A program made the translations under genes and the position numbers. Positions 7,675 to 17,365 of a stretch of DNA of 64,000 bases are shown in pieces. Location: positions 1 through 64,000 of the forward strand of contig JACUUC010000009.1 of assembly GCA_014859445.1 (NCBI GenBank), given 5' to 3'. The stretch is from Bacterioplanes sp. Its GTDB lineage: Bacteria > Pseudomonadota > Gammaproteobacteria > Pseudomonadales > Oceanobacteraceae. Under the pieces are notes generated by a model. The model was not told the origin of the DNA. It did not search any database and saw only the letters and a program-made list of their open reading frames with translations. Numbering within the stretch: the stretch's first letter is position 1; every line of letters starts with the position of its first letter.

Positions 7675-8832
7675 TTATGGCAACAATGCCGGTAACTCCT
7701 TGTTGAGTGCTACTTTATTGATTAGTTTGCTTCCGGTCAAAGCGTATCCGAGCAAATGTCCATCGACATCGCGATATTCCGCCTGAACATCCACACCATC
7801 TGCGTCAATTTGCCACTGACCTTGTGCGCCTTTGGCTGGAGGAGAAACCACCAGCGGTAAAGCCGGTGTTTTCACCGTCACGGGCATCGCGCCATACACA
7901 ACAGACGTCGGCGTACCACTGAGGGTTTTCGCCAAGGTACGTGCGGCGGTCATTAGTGGTAACACATACAGCAAGACCAAGCCTTCCACCTCGGCACAGT
8001 CACCCAGCGCATACACATCCGCCGCCGATGTTTGCAATAACCGATCCACGACCACCCCATGATTGGTGGTCAAACCGGCTTTCACCGCTAAGTCCAAGCG
8101 CGGGCGTAAGCCAATGGCCGAGACAATGACATCAACCACCAAGTGCTCGCCGTTGCTGAGCGTAACATGCACACCGTCATCCTGTTTGATGGCATTCGTT
8201 ACCAACGGGCCAAGATGAAAGCGCACACCTTGCTCACGCAATGCCTGTTGCACCGCATTCGCCACGGGTTCTGGCAAGAGGGACGGCATGAGCTGATCAC
8301 AAGGCGCGACGACATCGATATCGAATCCGGCACTGAGCATGTCATTGGCAAATTCACAGCCGATCAGCCCCGCCCCCATAATAAGAACACGTTTTTTCCC
8401 TGCCGCCGCGGCTCGGAACTGCGCATAATCGGTTAAATCGTTAATGGAGAAAATGCACTCATCGGCATCACCATTGATTCTCGGTGCAATGACCTCGGCG
8501 CCCCAAGCCAACACCAATTTGTCATAGCTAACGGGCTCTTCGCCAATAAAGAGTGTGTGGGCGTCCGTATCGATGCCAGTGACTTGCGTATGAGTACGAA
8601 TCACCACATTGAGCTGGGCAGCCATGTCAGCAGCGGTTGCCATTGCCAACTCATCGGCATTTTTGTTTTTACCAAAGCCCGTCGATAACATCGGCTTAGA
8701 GTAGTTGCGACCATCGTCCGCCGTGATCATTAAAATGGGTTGTTCGCTGTCGAGTTTGCGCAGCTCTTTGACAAGGTTATATCCGGCCAAACCTGTGCCG
8801 ATCACCACAATGGGAGACGTGTTCGCAGTCAT
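7675..8832 (-). CDS. rubB: Rubredoxin-NAD(+) reductase
   Basis: A 385-residue flavoprotein that passes electrons from NADH through FAD to rubredoxin. It has the two dinucleotide folds expected: [19 protein letters not shown] at the N-terminus for FAD and [20 protein letters not shown] in the middle for NAD, plus the second FAD motif [10 protein letters not shown] near residue 270. SKPMLSTGF is a segment typical of rubredoxin reductases. The matching 54-residue rubredoxin gene lies 63 nt upstream on the same strand. The pair could serve alkane hydroxylation or oxidative-stress reactions; no alkane monooxygenase is present in the window. Confidence 0.9.
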   Translation of the reverse strand: MTANTSPIVVIGTGLAGYNLVKELRKLDSEQPILMITADDGRNYSKPMLSTGFGKNKNADELAMATAADMAAQLNVVIRTHTQVTGIDTDAHTLFIGEEPVSYDKLVLAWGAEVIAPRINGDADECIFSINDLTDYAQFRAAAAGKKRVLIMGAGLIGCEFANDMLSAGFDIDVVAPCDQLMPSLLPEPVANAVQQALREQGVRFHLGPLVTNAIKQDDGVHVTLSNGEHLVVDVIVSAIGLRPRLDLAVKAGLTTNHGVVVDRLLQTSAADVYALGDCAEVEGLVLLYVLPLMTAARTLAKTLSGTPTSVVYGAMPVTVKTPALPLVVSPPAKGAQGQWQIDADGVDVQAEYRDVDGHLLGYALTGSKLINKVALNKELPALLP

Positions 8833-8895
8833 GAAAATGCCTTATCGTATGTTGAGGTCAAAAAAACGCTGCAAAGAATGCAGCGTCAGTGATGG

Positions 8896-9060
8896 TTAAA
8901 TTTCAACCATTTCAAAATCGTCTTTGCCGACACCGCAGTCAGGACAAATAAAATCATCGGGGACATCTTCCCAGCGCGTACCCGGCGCCAAGCCTTCTTC
9001 GGGCGCTCCGGCCGCTTCATCATAAATCCAACCACACACTACACATTGCCACTTTTTCAT
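8896..9060 (-). CDS. rubA: Rubredoxin
   Basis: I translated this 54-residue protein directly from the minus strand. It has the two iron-ligating CxxCG loops, [13 protein letters not shown] and [16 protein letters not shown], which hold a single Fe(Cys)4 centre, and the family core [15 protein letters not shown]. Rubredoxins are small cytoplasmic one-electron carriers. The reductase rubB follows 63 nt downstream on the same strand, so the two are very likely one transcript. The length is normal for the family. Confidence 0.95.
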   Translation of the reverse strand: MKKWQCVVCGWIYDEAAGAPEEGLAPGTRWEDVPDDFICPDCGVGKDDFEMVEI

Positions 9061-9207
9061 GGTTATTTTCCTAATTCGCTATCACGGTCAAAGAGCCAGT
9101 AAACTAAAGTGCCGCGCCCATAAAATCAACGGTCAATTACGGGCAACGACACAAACGCATCGACCAACACTTGCTAACCCAGCACAGTTATCGCATGCTT
9201 CGCGGCC

Positions 9208-9774
9208 ATGAACGCATCAATCATTCCATTGCCGTTACAGCATGCGGCCCTGCCCTCTTGGTCACTACGACATCATCGTTTGCCCAATAGCATACCGACA
9301 CCATGGCGATCTTGGTTGCTCGATCGAGGCTCTCTCACCGCCAGACTGATTCATGCCGCACCCGGCCGTTTTCGAGTGCACGTCATCCGTGAGTGCCATA
9401 CGCGTCCATCACCACTGGAACAGCGCATGCTGGGTTTATCCGATGCTCAACGAGTTTGGGTACGCGATGTCGTACTGTACGTTGACCAACACGCGGTGGT
9501 GATCGCACGCACAGCCATTCCAGATACCACCTTGCGTGGCGCTGACGTGCGTTTAAAACACCTGGGCAATCGTTCGTTGGGCAGTTATTTGTTCAAACAA
9601 CCGTCATTGCAGCGCACACCACTACGAGCCTCGTTCGATAAAACCCGCCGTGAATACCCATGGGGGCGTTATTCGGTTTTTCGCGTGCATGGCAAGCCAT
9701 TAATGGTCTCTGAATGGTTCAACGTGGCCATCATGCAGCTGACGCATTCAACAACGGCAATGAAACAGGCATAA
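9208..9774 (+). CDS. ubiC: Chorismate lyase
   Basis: UbiC removes pyruvate from chorismate to give 4-hydroxybenzoate, the ring precursor of ubiquinone. The 188-residue product shows family segments: PTPWRSWLLDRGSLTARL, VWVRDVVLYV, ARTAIPDTTLRG and the C-terminal block LGSYLFKQPSLQRTPLRASF with the conserved glycine and arginine, then RYSVFRVHGKPLMVSEWF containing the near-terminal catalytic Glu. It is directly followed by ubiA, the next enzyme of the pathway, 52 nt downstream, so an operon is likely. rubA is divergent; the 147-nt gap presumably holds both promoters. Confidence 0.9.
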   Translation: MNASIIPLPLQHAALPSWSLRHHRLPNSIPTPWRSWLLDRGSLTARLIHAAPGRFRVHVIRECHTRPSPLEQRMLGLSDAQRVWVRDVVLYVDQHAVVIARTAIPDTTLRGADVRLKHLGNRSLGSYLFKQPSLQRTPLRASFDKTRREYPWGRYSVFRVHGKPLMVSEWFNVAIMQLTHSTTAMKQA

Positions 9775-9826
9775 TGTGCGTTTTATTGGTTGCTGCCGTG
9801 CCGCAGCAATACGTGGATAACACTCT

Positions 9827-10714
9827 ATGCTTTGGTTAACGACTCATTTGGATCGCGTTTGGCCCACATGGCTAGATTGGGTGCAATTATTGCGACTCGA
9901 TAAACCCATTGGCACGTTATTGTTGTTATGGCCAACCTACTGGGCGCTCTGGCTGGCCGCCGAGGGCATGCCAGGCTGGCAAAACCTCATTATTTTCACA
10001 CTCGGAGTGATTGTCATGCGCTCAGCAGGCTGTGTGATCAATGACTACGCAGACCGTCATGTGGATGGCCATGTAAAGCGCACGCAACATCGCCCTCTGG
10101 CAACGGGGCGCTTGTCGGCCAAGCACGCACTCATCGGCTTCAGTGTCTTGTGCACAATGGCGTTTGTGCTGGTGTTATTGACCAATCCGTTGACGATGGC
10201 ACTGTCATTGATTGGTCTTGTACTGGCGGCCATTTACCCCTTTATGAAACGCCATACTCATCTGCCACAGCTGTTTTTGGGCGCTGCCTTTTCTTGGTCT
10301 ATTCCCATGGCGTATGCCGCAGAAAGTAACGAATTACCTGCGACACTTTGGTTATTGTACGCCGCCAATCTGGCATGGACCGTCGCTTACGACACCATTT
10401 ATGCCATGGTCGACCGCGACGACGACATTCACATTGGTGTGAAATCGACCGCGATTCTGTTCGGTGACTTGGATGTCTTTATGATTGCCCTGCTATACGC
10501 GTTAACCATCGTGTGTCTCTGGTTGCTGGGCGGGCAGTTGTCCTTAAGCGGATGGTATGCCGTTGCCTGTTTGTTGGGTGCGTTGTTTATGGCATGGCAG
10601 GTTTGGCAGATTCGTCAGCGCCAGCGTGACACCTGTTTCCGTGTATTTCGGGCGAGTCATTGGTTTGGATGCATTGTCTGGCTTGGCTTTATTGTTCACT
10701 ACACCACGGCATAA
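9827..10714 (+). CDS. ubiA: 4-hydroxybenzoate octaprenyltransferase
   Basis: An inner-membrane prenyltransferase of 295 residues that joins 4-hydroxybenzoate to the polyprenyl diphosphate side chain. Both aspartate-rich motifs are visible: [18 protein letters not shown] (NDxxDxxxD type, about residues 67-84) and [20 protein letters not shown] (about 185-205), embedded among about eight hydrophobic segments. The N-terminal [20 protein letters not shown] is characteristic. It follows ubiC in the same orientation. A short inverted repeat (GCATAAC and GTTATGC) overlaps its stop codon. Confidence 0.95.
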   Translation: MLWLTTHLDRVWPTWLDWVQLLRLDKPIGTLLLLWPTYWALWLAAEGMPGWQNLIIFTLGVIVMRSAGCVINDYADRHVDGHVKRTQHRPLATGRLSAKHALIGFSVLCTMAFVLVLLTNPLTMALSLIGLVLAAIYPFMKRHTHLPQLFLGAAFSWSIPMAYAAESNELPATLWLLYAANLAWTVAYDTIYAMVDRDDDIHIGVKSTAILFGDLDVFMIALLYALTIVCLWLLGGQLSLSGWYAVACLLGALFMAWQVWQIRQRQRDTCFRVFRASHWFGCIVWLGFIVHYTTA

Positions 10715-10773
10715 CTTGCTAGTTATGCAACGCTGCTCTAGGCTGAAAGGCACACATCGATTTTCCGCATTGA

Positions 10774-12993
<2,220 letters not shown>

Positions 12994-13004
12994 CCGGCCC
13001 AATA

Positions 13005-13031
13005 CACCTTAGGTGCCAGTCACCTAAGGTG
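13005..13031 (+). terminator. Stem-loop after katG
   Basis: CACCTTAGGTG and CACCTAAGGTG form a perfect 11-bp stem with loop CCAGT, starting 12 nt after the katG stop. It is followed by ATTTCTG rather than a long T-run; TTTATTTTTCC comes slightly later. Likely the katG terminator. Confidence 0.6.
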
Positions 13032-13074
13032 ATTTCTGCACGGCGGTTTATTTTTCCTTATTTACTGATACACG

Positions 13075-13092
13075 TGTCATACGTTTGTAACA
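13075..13092 (+). promoter_or_regulatory. Pho-box-like site before the first phoB
   Basis: TGTCATA and TGTAACA, two 7-mers separated by 4 bases (11-bp period), match the PhoB half-site pattern; by eye 14 of 19 positions agree with CTGTCATAWAWCTGTCAYW. A further pair, TGTGACA and CGTGACG, with the same spacing lies at 13125-13142, next to the start codon. Both would be consistent with autoregulation. Confidence 0.5.
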
Positions 13093-13145
13093 TTCACACC
13101 GTGTAATAGCGATCTATCTGCTATTGTGACAATGACGTGACGCTT

Positions 13146-13844
13146 ATGAGTAAAGTCGGTAAAAAAGTTTTGGTGGTCGACGATGAAGCCTCTATCCGCG
13201 AGATGATCGCGGTGGCGCTCGGCATGGCAGGCTACGATTGCATCGAGGCCGCTAACACCCAGGATGCACACGCGCTCGTGATCGACAACAAACCCGATAT
13301 GATTTTGCTCGACTGGATGCTACCCGGCACCAGCGGCATCGAATTTGCTCGACGCCTAAAACGTGATGACATGACAGCCGACATCCCTATTATTATGCTC
13401 ACCGCGAAAGGTGAAGAAGATAATAAAATACAAGGATTGGAAGCAGGCGCTGACGATTACATCACCAAGCCCTTTTCACCACGAGAGTTGGTGGCGCGCT
13501 TGAAGGCGGTTTTGCGTCGCGCCACGCCACAAGGAATGGATGAACCCATCGAAGTCAGTGGATTGAAACTCGATCCAATTTGTCACCGCGTCATGTCACA
13601 CGATCAACCCATTGATATTGGCCCTACCGAATATCGGTTATTGCAATTTTTCATGACTCATCAAGAACGTGCTTATTCGCGAGCTCAACTCTTGGATCAA
13701 GTATGGGGGGGCAATGTGTATGTGGAAGAGCGCACCGTCGATGTGCATATCCGACGCTTACGGAAAGCACTTGGCGCGCAGCATGATCATTTAATCCAAA
13801 CCGTGCGCGGTACGGGTTATCGCTTTTCCAGCAAGGAGGGCTAG
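13146..13844 (+). CDS. phoB: Phosphate regulon response regulator PhoB (first copy)
   Basis: An OmpR/PhoB-type regulator of 232 residues: receiver domain with DDE acidic pocket, phosphoacceptor D56 in [56 protein letters not shown], and a winged-helix domain with [20 protein letters not shown] and the recognition region [19 protein letters not shown]. Of the two PhoB-like proteins here this one looks closer to E. coli PhoB. It lacks an adjacent histidine kinase; phoR sits behind the second copy near 20 kb. The ATG at 13146 is preferred to codons at 13137. A Pho-box-like site lies upstream. Confidence 0.88.
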   Translation: MSKVGKKVLVVDDEASIREMIAVALGMAGYDCIEAANTQDAHALVIDNKPDMILLDWMLPGTSGIEFARRLKRDDMTADIPIIMLTAKGEEDNKIQGLEAGADDYITKPFSPRELVARLKAVLRRATPQGMDEPIEVSGLKLDPICHRVMSHDQPIDIGPTEYRLLQFFMTHQERAYSRAQLLDQVWGGNVYVEERTVDVHIRRLRKALGAQHDHLIQTVRGTGYRFSSKEG

Positions 13845-13867
13845 CTTAGCCCCCCCACTGTGAACAA

Positions 13868-14803
13868 CTAACGTACTTTCGCAATAAACCGTGAGAGTAC
13901 GGCAAGCTTTTCAGGGTCGTCGTCCACATAGCGAATCAGTATTTGAATGGTTTCAGCGTCTGGGTGAGGCTCTTGTGCCTGCATCATACGCACGTAACCA
14001 TTAATGCGCGCAACATCACCCGTGTCTTGATCGACAATGTCGAGAACCGCTTGTTCCAGCAAGCCGGGCAATCCACCTTCTCGCCGAAAAACACCGATCA
14101 ACTCTTGCAAACTGATGTCTTTGATCACCAGCTTAGCGGTGCTTCCTGACCCAAAACGTACACTGGCAATGCCTTTCGCTTTGGTATTGGCTTTCTTATT
14201 CGGCTTAGGCGCTGCGGCAACGACTTCGCTGGCCTGACCGGCGAGCAAAGCGGCCGCACCCGCATCAGGTTTTGCAGCGGCTTTACTCGGCGCAGCCCCC
14301 ATCAACACCGAAGCACCACCCAAGTCGTGTTTTGCCACCGGCGCCGACCGTGCAGCACCAGTCAGCGCTTCTGCGCTCGCGGATGCCTGCGGTGCATTCA
14401 AAGGAACATTAGGGCGAATTTTTAGGTGTTTGAATACCAACTTACTCAATTTGGCAACAAAGTTATCGCGAGTGAATGGTTTACCAATGAACTCCGATAC
14501 CCCTTCTTGCACGGCTTTGATGACATGATCGCGTTCACCACGACTGGTGATCATCATAAAGGGCTTGGTTTTATAACGCTCGTCATTGCGCATCCATTGC
14601 AATACTTCGATTCCGGATACTTCGGGCATTTCCCAGTCGCACAACACCACATCAATCGGCAGCTTATTCATGATGCTAATGGCTTTACGACCATCGACGG
14701 CTTCATGAATACCGCACCCCGGATACGTCTCTTTTACGGCTCGCTTCACTAGATCACGGATAAATGCCGCATCGTCGACGACCAATATATTCAATGTTGC
14801 CAT
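13868..14803 (-). CDS. Response regulator with Ala-rich linker and C-terminal domain of unknown type
   Basis: Residues 1-125 form a CheY-like receiver: VVDDAAFIRDL, D56 in VVLCDWEMPEVSGIEV, ITSRGERDHVIKAVQEGVSEFIGKPFTRDNF. After it comes an Ala/Pro/Lys-rich linker (about 130-210) with two similar GGASVLMGAAPSKAAAKP-like and GAAALLAGQAS-like units, then a domain of about 95 residues beginning VRFGSGSTAKLVIKDISLQEL and containing GDVARINGYVRMMQAQEPHPD, IQILIRYVDDDPEKLAVLSRFI. The last part resembles a PilZ-like beta-barrel ending, but I see no clear RxxxR c-di-GMP motif, so I leave it open. Convergent with phoB. Confidence 0.75.
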   Translation of the reverse strand: MATLNILVVDDAAFIRDLVKRAVKETYPGCGIHEAVDGRKAISIMNKLPIDVVLCDWEMPEVSGIEVLQWMRNDERYKTKPFMMITSRGERDHVIKAVQEGVSEFIGKPFTRDNFVAKLSKLVFKHLKIRPNVPLNAPQASASAEALTGAARSAPVAKHDLGGASVLMGAAPSKAAAKPDAGAAALLAGQASEVVAAAPKPNKKANTKAKGIASVRFGSGSTAKLVIKDISLQELIGVFRREGGLPGLLEQAVLDIVDQDTGDVARINGYVRMMQAQEPHPDAETIQILIRYVDDDPEKLAVLSRFIAKVR

Positions 14804-14824
14804 GCTAATCTCTTCCGAGTGTAT

Positions 14825-15583
14825 CTAGTTGTTAGCATAGTCTATTTCAGCGTGTTTGCATGATGGTGGAAAACACGCGATGCGCAATTGCGTGGCCGCA
14901 ATCACAGCGCTGGGCATCACAAACCAATTCACGATCGGTATCAACATCAACCCGCCCACCACCGCACCAAAACCAATCGCCGTTAACGGTTGCGATGCCA
15001 ACGCCTTACGCGTTTCCAAAAAATCGTCACCATGGTTGTCGTAGCTGTAATCGACGTACTGCAATGCCAGTACCCAACTAGTAAAAACAAACCACAGCAA
15101 TGGACTGAGTAAATTGACACCCGGTATCAGCATCAATATCGCCAAGATAAGGTAGCGAGGTAGAAAATATCGCCATTTACGCAGTTCTCGGGTAAAGGTT
15201 CGCACCAATAAGTGTGCCATGGATTCCGCAGGAAACTCCGCGCCCTGTTCACGCTCCACCTGCTCAGCTAACAAGCCATTAAAAGGACTGCCGATCAGCA
15301 TCAACACCGTACTGAAAACGTACATGAGTAACAACATCATCAGCAACAACAACAGCGGCAGTAAGAGCCAGTACAACCACGATAGCCAGCTAGGTAACCA
15401 TGTCGCAATGCGCGCTAACTCATCATCAGCCACACCAAAGAACCACACGCCAAAGGCACTCAACAACACAGCATTCAACAACAACGGGCCGAACACAAAG
15501 CGTCGAATTCCAGGACGATTTAAACGGCCAAAGGCAGCCAATAAGTAACGCCCTCCCAGCCCAATATCACCACGCAATGTCAT
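14825..15583 (-). CDS. cysZ: Sulfate transporter CysZ
   Basis: A 252-residue integral inner-membrane protein of the CysZ/EI24 family, which imports sulfate for cysteine synthesis. Family marks are GGRYLLAAFGRLNRPGIRRFV near the start, hydrophobic helices, FTRELRKWRYFLPRYLILAILMLIPGVN, FVFTSWVLALQYVDYSYDNHGDDF, and GFGAVVGGLMLIPIVNWFVMPSAVIAATQL. Its ATG overlaps the stop of an upstream unknown gene as ATGA, so both are translated together. Confidence 0.9.
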   Translation of the reverse strand: MTLRGDIGLGGRYLLAAFGRLNRPGIRRFVFGPLLLNAVLLSAFGVWFFGVADDELARIATWLPSWLSWLYWLLLPLLLLLMMLLLMYVFSTVLMLIGSPFNGLLAEQVEREQGAEFPAESMAHLLVRTFTRELRKWRYFLPRYLILAILMLIPGVNLLSPLLWFVFTSWVLALQYVDYSYDNHGDDFLETRKALASQPLTAIGFGAVVGGLMLIPIVNWFVMPSAVIAATQLRIACFPPSCKHAEIDYANN

Positions 15584-16392
15584 GCCATCGCCCCCTCTTC
15601 ACGCCATGTTAATTGTCCGTTATCCCACACCATAGCCAGCACAGGGATGCGCTGATAACGAAAATCGGATCGCCAAAAACGCACAAACTCCGCGTTAAAA
15701 TCCGCTGATAATTCACTGCCCAGTAACACGCCTCGAATGGCCTTCGGAGGCAAACGCAACAAGGCGCGTTCTTGTCCGCGAATCGAAACAACACGCTGAG
15801 CGTGCGAGCGTTGTAGTGTTATTCGACGCTCCTCTAAGTGGCGATTATCGACCGGATCATAATAAGCACGCTGCGGAAACGACGCAGGAGCAGAAACACC
15901 ATACAGCACCTCTTGAATTCTTGCCTGAGGCCAGTCTTTTTCGTTAATGGCTAACCAAACACTGGCAAAACCCAATGCCGTTTGCTGCCATGCCGACAAC
16001 GAACAGGGGTCGGGGAAAAATCGCTGAACAAACCAATCGTCGGACGGCGAAGACGACATTGTTACCGAGCGATGTCGACGTAACTCCTCTTCGATTTCCG
16101 ATCGTTTTTGCGCCGCTTGTTGTGCAAATTGCTCGAACGTTAACAACCCCGCGACCGTTGCTGGCAAACGCTGGTAAGCCATGCGCAGATACTCTTGATA
16201 GTCCTCTTCGCGAATATCAACCGATTCGCTGCGTACTGTTGCCGTCAACCACGGCAACGCCGACCAAGGCATGGGCTGAAGTGGCACGACCCCTCTCTTC
16301 AACGTCGGCAGCACATCCGCCGTGAGCGGCAGATAACAAGTGGCCGAGGCCAATACGGCATCAACAATAGGGGAATGTTCGCGATTCGGCAT
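15580..16392 (-). CDS. Unknown protein, translationally coupled to cysZ
   Basis: I do not recognise this 270-residue protein. It has no signal peptide and no membrane segment. Charged helical regions (for example EEDYQEYLRMAYQRL and QKRSEIEEELRRH) precede a C-terminal half with WFVQRFFPDPCSLSAWQQ, GQERALLRLPPKAIRGVLLGSEL and NAEFVRFWRSDFRYQRIPVLAMVWDNGQL. The stop overlaps the cysZ ATG by 4 nt. Upstream lies the long control region of the divergent small RNA. Confidence 0.6.
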   Translation of the reverse strand: MPNREHSPIVDAVLASATCYLPLTADVLPTLKRGVVPLQPMPWSALPWLTATVRSESVDIREEDYQEYLRMAYQRLPATVAGLLTFEQFAQQAAQKRSEIEEELRRHRSVTMSSSPSDDWFVQRFFPDPCSLSAWQQTALGFASVWLAINEKDWPQARIQEVLYGVSAPASFPQRAYYDPVDNRHLEERRITLQRSHAQRVVSIRGQERALLRLPPKAIRGVLLGSELSADFNAEFVRFWRSDFRYQRIPVLAMVWDNGQLTWREEGAMA

Positions 16393-16443
16393 CAGCTCCG
16401 CTCCTTGACCGCGCTGCCAATGTAAGAAATCAACCCATCTCCG

Positions 16444-16461
16444 TGTGAGATATATCTCACA
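16444..16461. promoter_or_regulatory. GacA/UvrY-type upstream activating palindrome
   Basis: TGTGAGATATATCTCACA is a perfect 18-bp palindrome with the TGTxAG-N6-CTxACA layout of GacA-family activator sites; the Pseudomonas consensus TGTAAG-N6-CTTACA differs by one base per arm. It lies about 160 bp before the likely -10 of the regulatory RNA, a distance like that of the rsmY and rsmZ activating sites. Spacing between TGTGA and TCACA is 8, not 6, which speaks against a CRP site. Confidence 0.7.
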
Positions 16462-16524
16462 TGAAGCGTGAGCGTTTTAGGAAAAATTCGCATAACAAAT
16501 GACTCCAGAAACCAACAAAAATCG

Positions 16525-16537
16525 TAACTCATTGATT
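16525..16537 (-). promoter_or_regulatory. IHF site in the small-RNA control region
   Basis: Read on the minus strand, AATCAATGAGTTA fits the IHF consensus WATCAANNNNTTR at every defined base. It stands midway between the GacA-type palindrome and the RNA promoter inside an AT-rich stretch, where bending could bring the activator to RNA polymerase, as known for csrB in enterobacteria. Confidence 0.5.
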
Positions 16538-16629
16538 TTAAATAAAATAAAATACGAGTACGCGCATTCTTCCACGCCGCTTGCACAACCGCATCCGATT
16601 TATTCTCGGTGATGTTGCTATTATTTCTC

Positions 16630-16891
16630 ACACAAGGATGGCAGCAACAAATGGCTTTGTTGTTCAGGAAGAATAAGGATAAAAAAGGACAACCGCTAGT
16701 AGGCGGCTGGATGATAGACAAGGACAGCAGCAAGGATGTAGGTAAACGGATCGGCGCGGCCAAGGTGGCTGGGAGCAATGGAACGCAGTCAAGGAAGATC
16801 AATGGCCAAGATGGCATAGGGAAGACGAAGACTAGGAAGTCATGGGTGCTGCGGCGGTATAGACAGGATGTTTATACCGCCCACTTTTTTT
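16630..16891 (+). ncRNA. CsrB/RsmY-family CsrA-sequestering small RNA
   Basis: This stretch encodes no convincing protein but contains 14 GGA trinucleotides on the plus strand within about 260 nt (at 16636, 16667, 16677, 16687, 16709, 16722, 16734, 16748, 16772, 16780, 16793, 16820, 16835 and 16866). Most are AGGA or GGAT, and many lie between short complementary segments that could present them in loops, for example CAACAAATGGCTTTGTTG. The site at 16630-16641 agrees with the CsrA SELEX consensus RUACARGGAUGU in 10 of 12 positions. A strong intrinsic terminator ends the transcript. The 5' end near 16630 is inferred from a TATTAT -10 at 16619-16624. Such RNAs titrate the translational repressor CsrA/RsmA and are activated by GacS/GacA. 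The GacA-type palindrome and the IHF match upstream support the call. Confidence 0.85.
16853..16891 (+). terminator. Intrinsic terminator of the CsrB/RsmY-like RNA
   Basis: GGCGGTATA (16853-16861) pairs perfectly with TATACCGCC (16873-16881), with a loop containing another AGGATG motif, followed by CACTTTTTTT. This is a textbook rho-independent terminator and fixes the RNA's 3' end. Confidence 0.92.
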
Positions 16892-16904
16892 GTACCTACA
16901 ACCT

Positions 16905-17225
16905 TTACGCTTGGCGATAATATTGCGCCAACATCCCCAGCCCGACAAAACTTCCACCAATCGTCAACAATAACCAGCCAGGACTTAACGAACGTAAAAA
17001 CTGTTCGACGATGGGGGTTAACCAAACCGATAACAGCCCATAACCGAATGTACACAATGCAACAAACACCAAGACTCGCAACCAAAATCCTTTACCACGC
17101 ATAATACGCCTAACGGCATCGTTTATGGTCCCACCAAAAATCACCAACAGCGTTGCGACTAACGCCAAAGCAATGTCACTGATGTGCGGCCGCACCCAGC
17201 TTGCCATGGTTACCAAGATTGTCAT
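16905..17225 (-). CDS. DUF3392 family membrane protein
   Basis: A small inner-membrane protein of 106 residues with three hydrophobic segments (about 14-34, 48-68 and 77-100) and the conserved pattern SWVRPHISDIALALVATLLV, VLVFVALCTFGYGLLSVWLTP, which I associate with DUF3392 proteins of gammaproteobacteria. Function is unknown. The frame extends to 17240, but the ATG at 17225 has a GGGA about 9 nt ahead and gives the usual N-terminus. It ends just past the terminator of the convergent small RNA. Confidence 0.75.
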   Translation of the reverse strand: MTILVTMASWVRPHISDIALALVATLLVIFGGTINDAVRRIMRGKGFWLRVLVFVALCTFGYGLLSVWLTPIVEQFLRSLSPGWLLLTIGGSFVGLGMLAQYYRQA

Positions 17226-17365
17226 AAAGGCAGTTCCCAAAAATAGTCAACATACGGCTCAAAAGGCGCTTAACCATGAATTAATGGCATAATAACGAGA
17301 TTCGCTGTACCGACTCAATATTCAAACGTCACAGCCTCTCTTTATTACCAACACAGGATATCACC

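Noticed and set aside
10709-10728. Terminator at the end of ubiA
   Set aside because: GCATAAC/GTTATGC overlaps the ubiA stop but lacks a T-run and has only 7 mixed base pairs.
16444-16461. CRP binding site
   Set aside because: TGTGA and TCACA are separated by 8 bases instead of the 6 required by CRP; the spacing and position fit a GacA-type site better.
16392-16920. Protein-coding genes inside the small RNA region (frames at 16392-16817 minus and 16609-16920 plus)
   Set aside because: Both have unlikely composition and no ribosome binding site, and they cover the GGA-rich RNA and its terminator.
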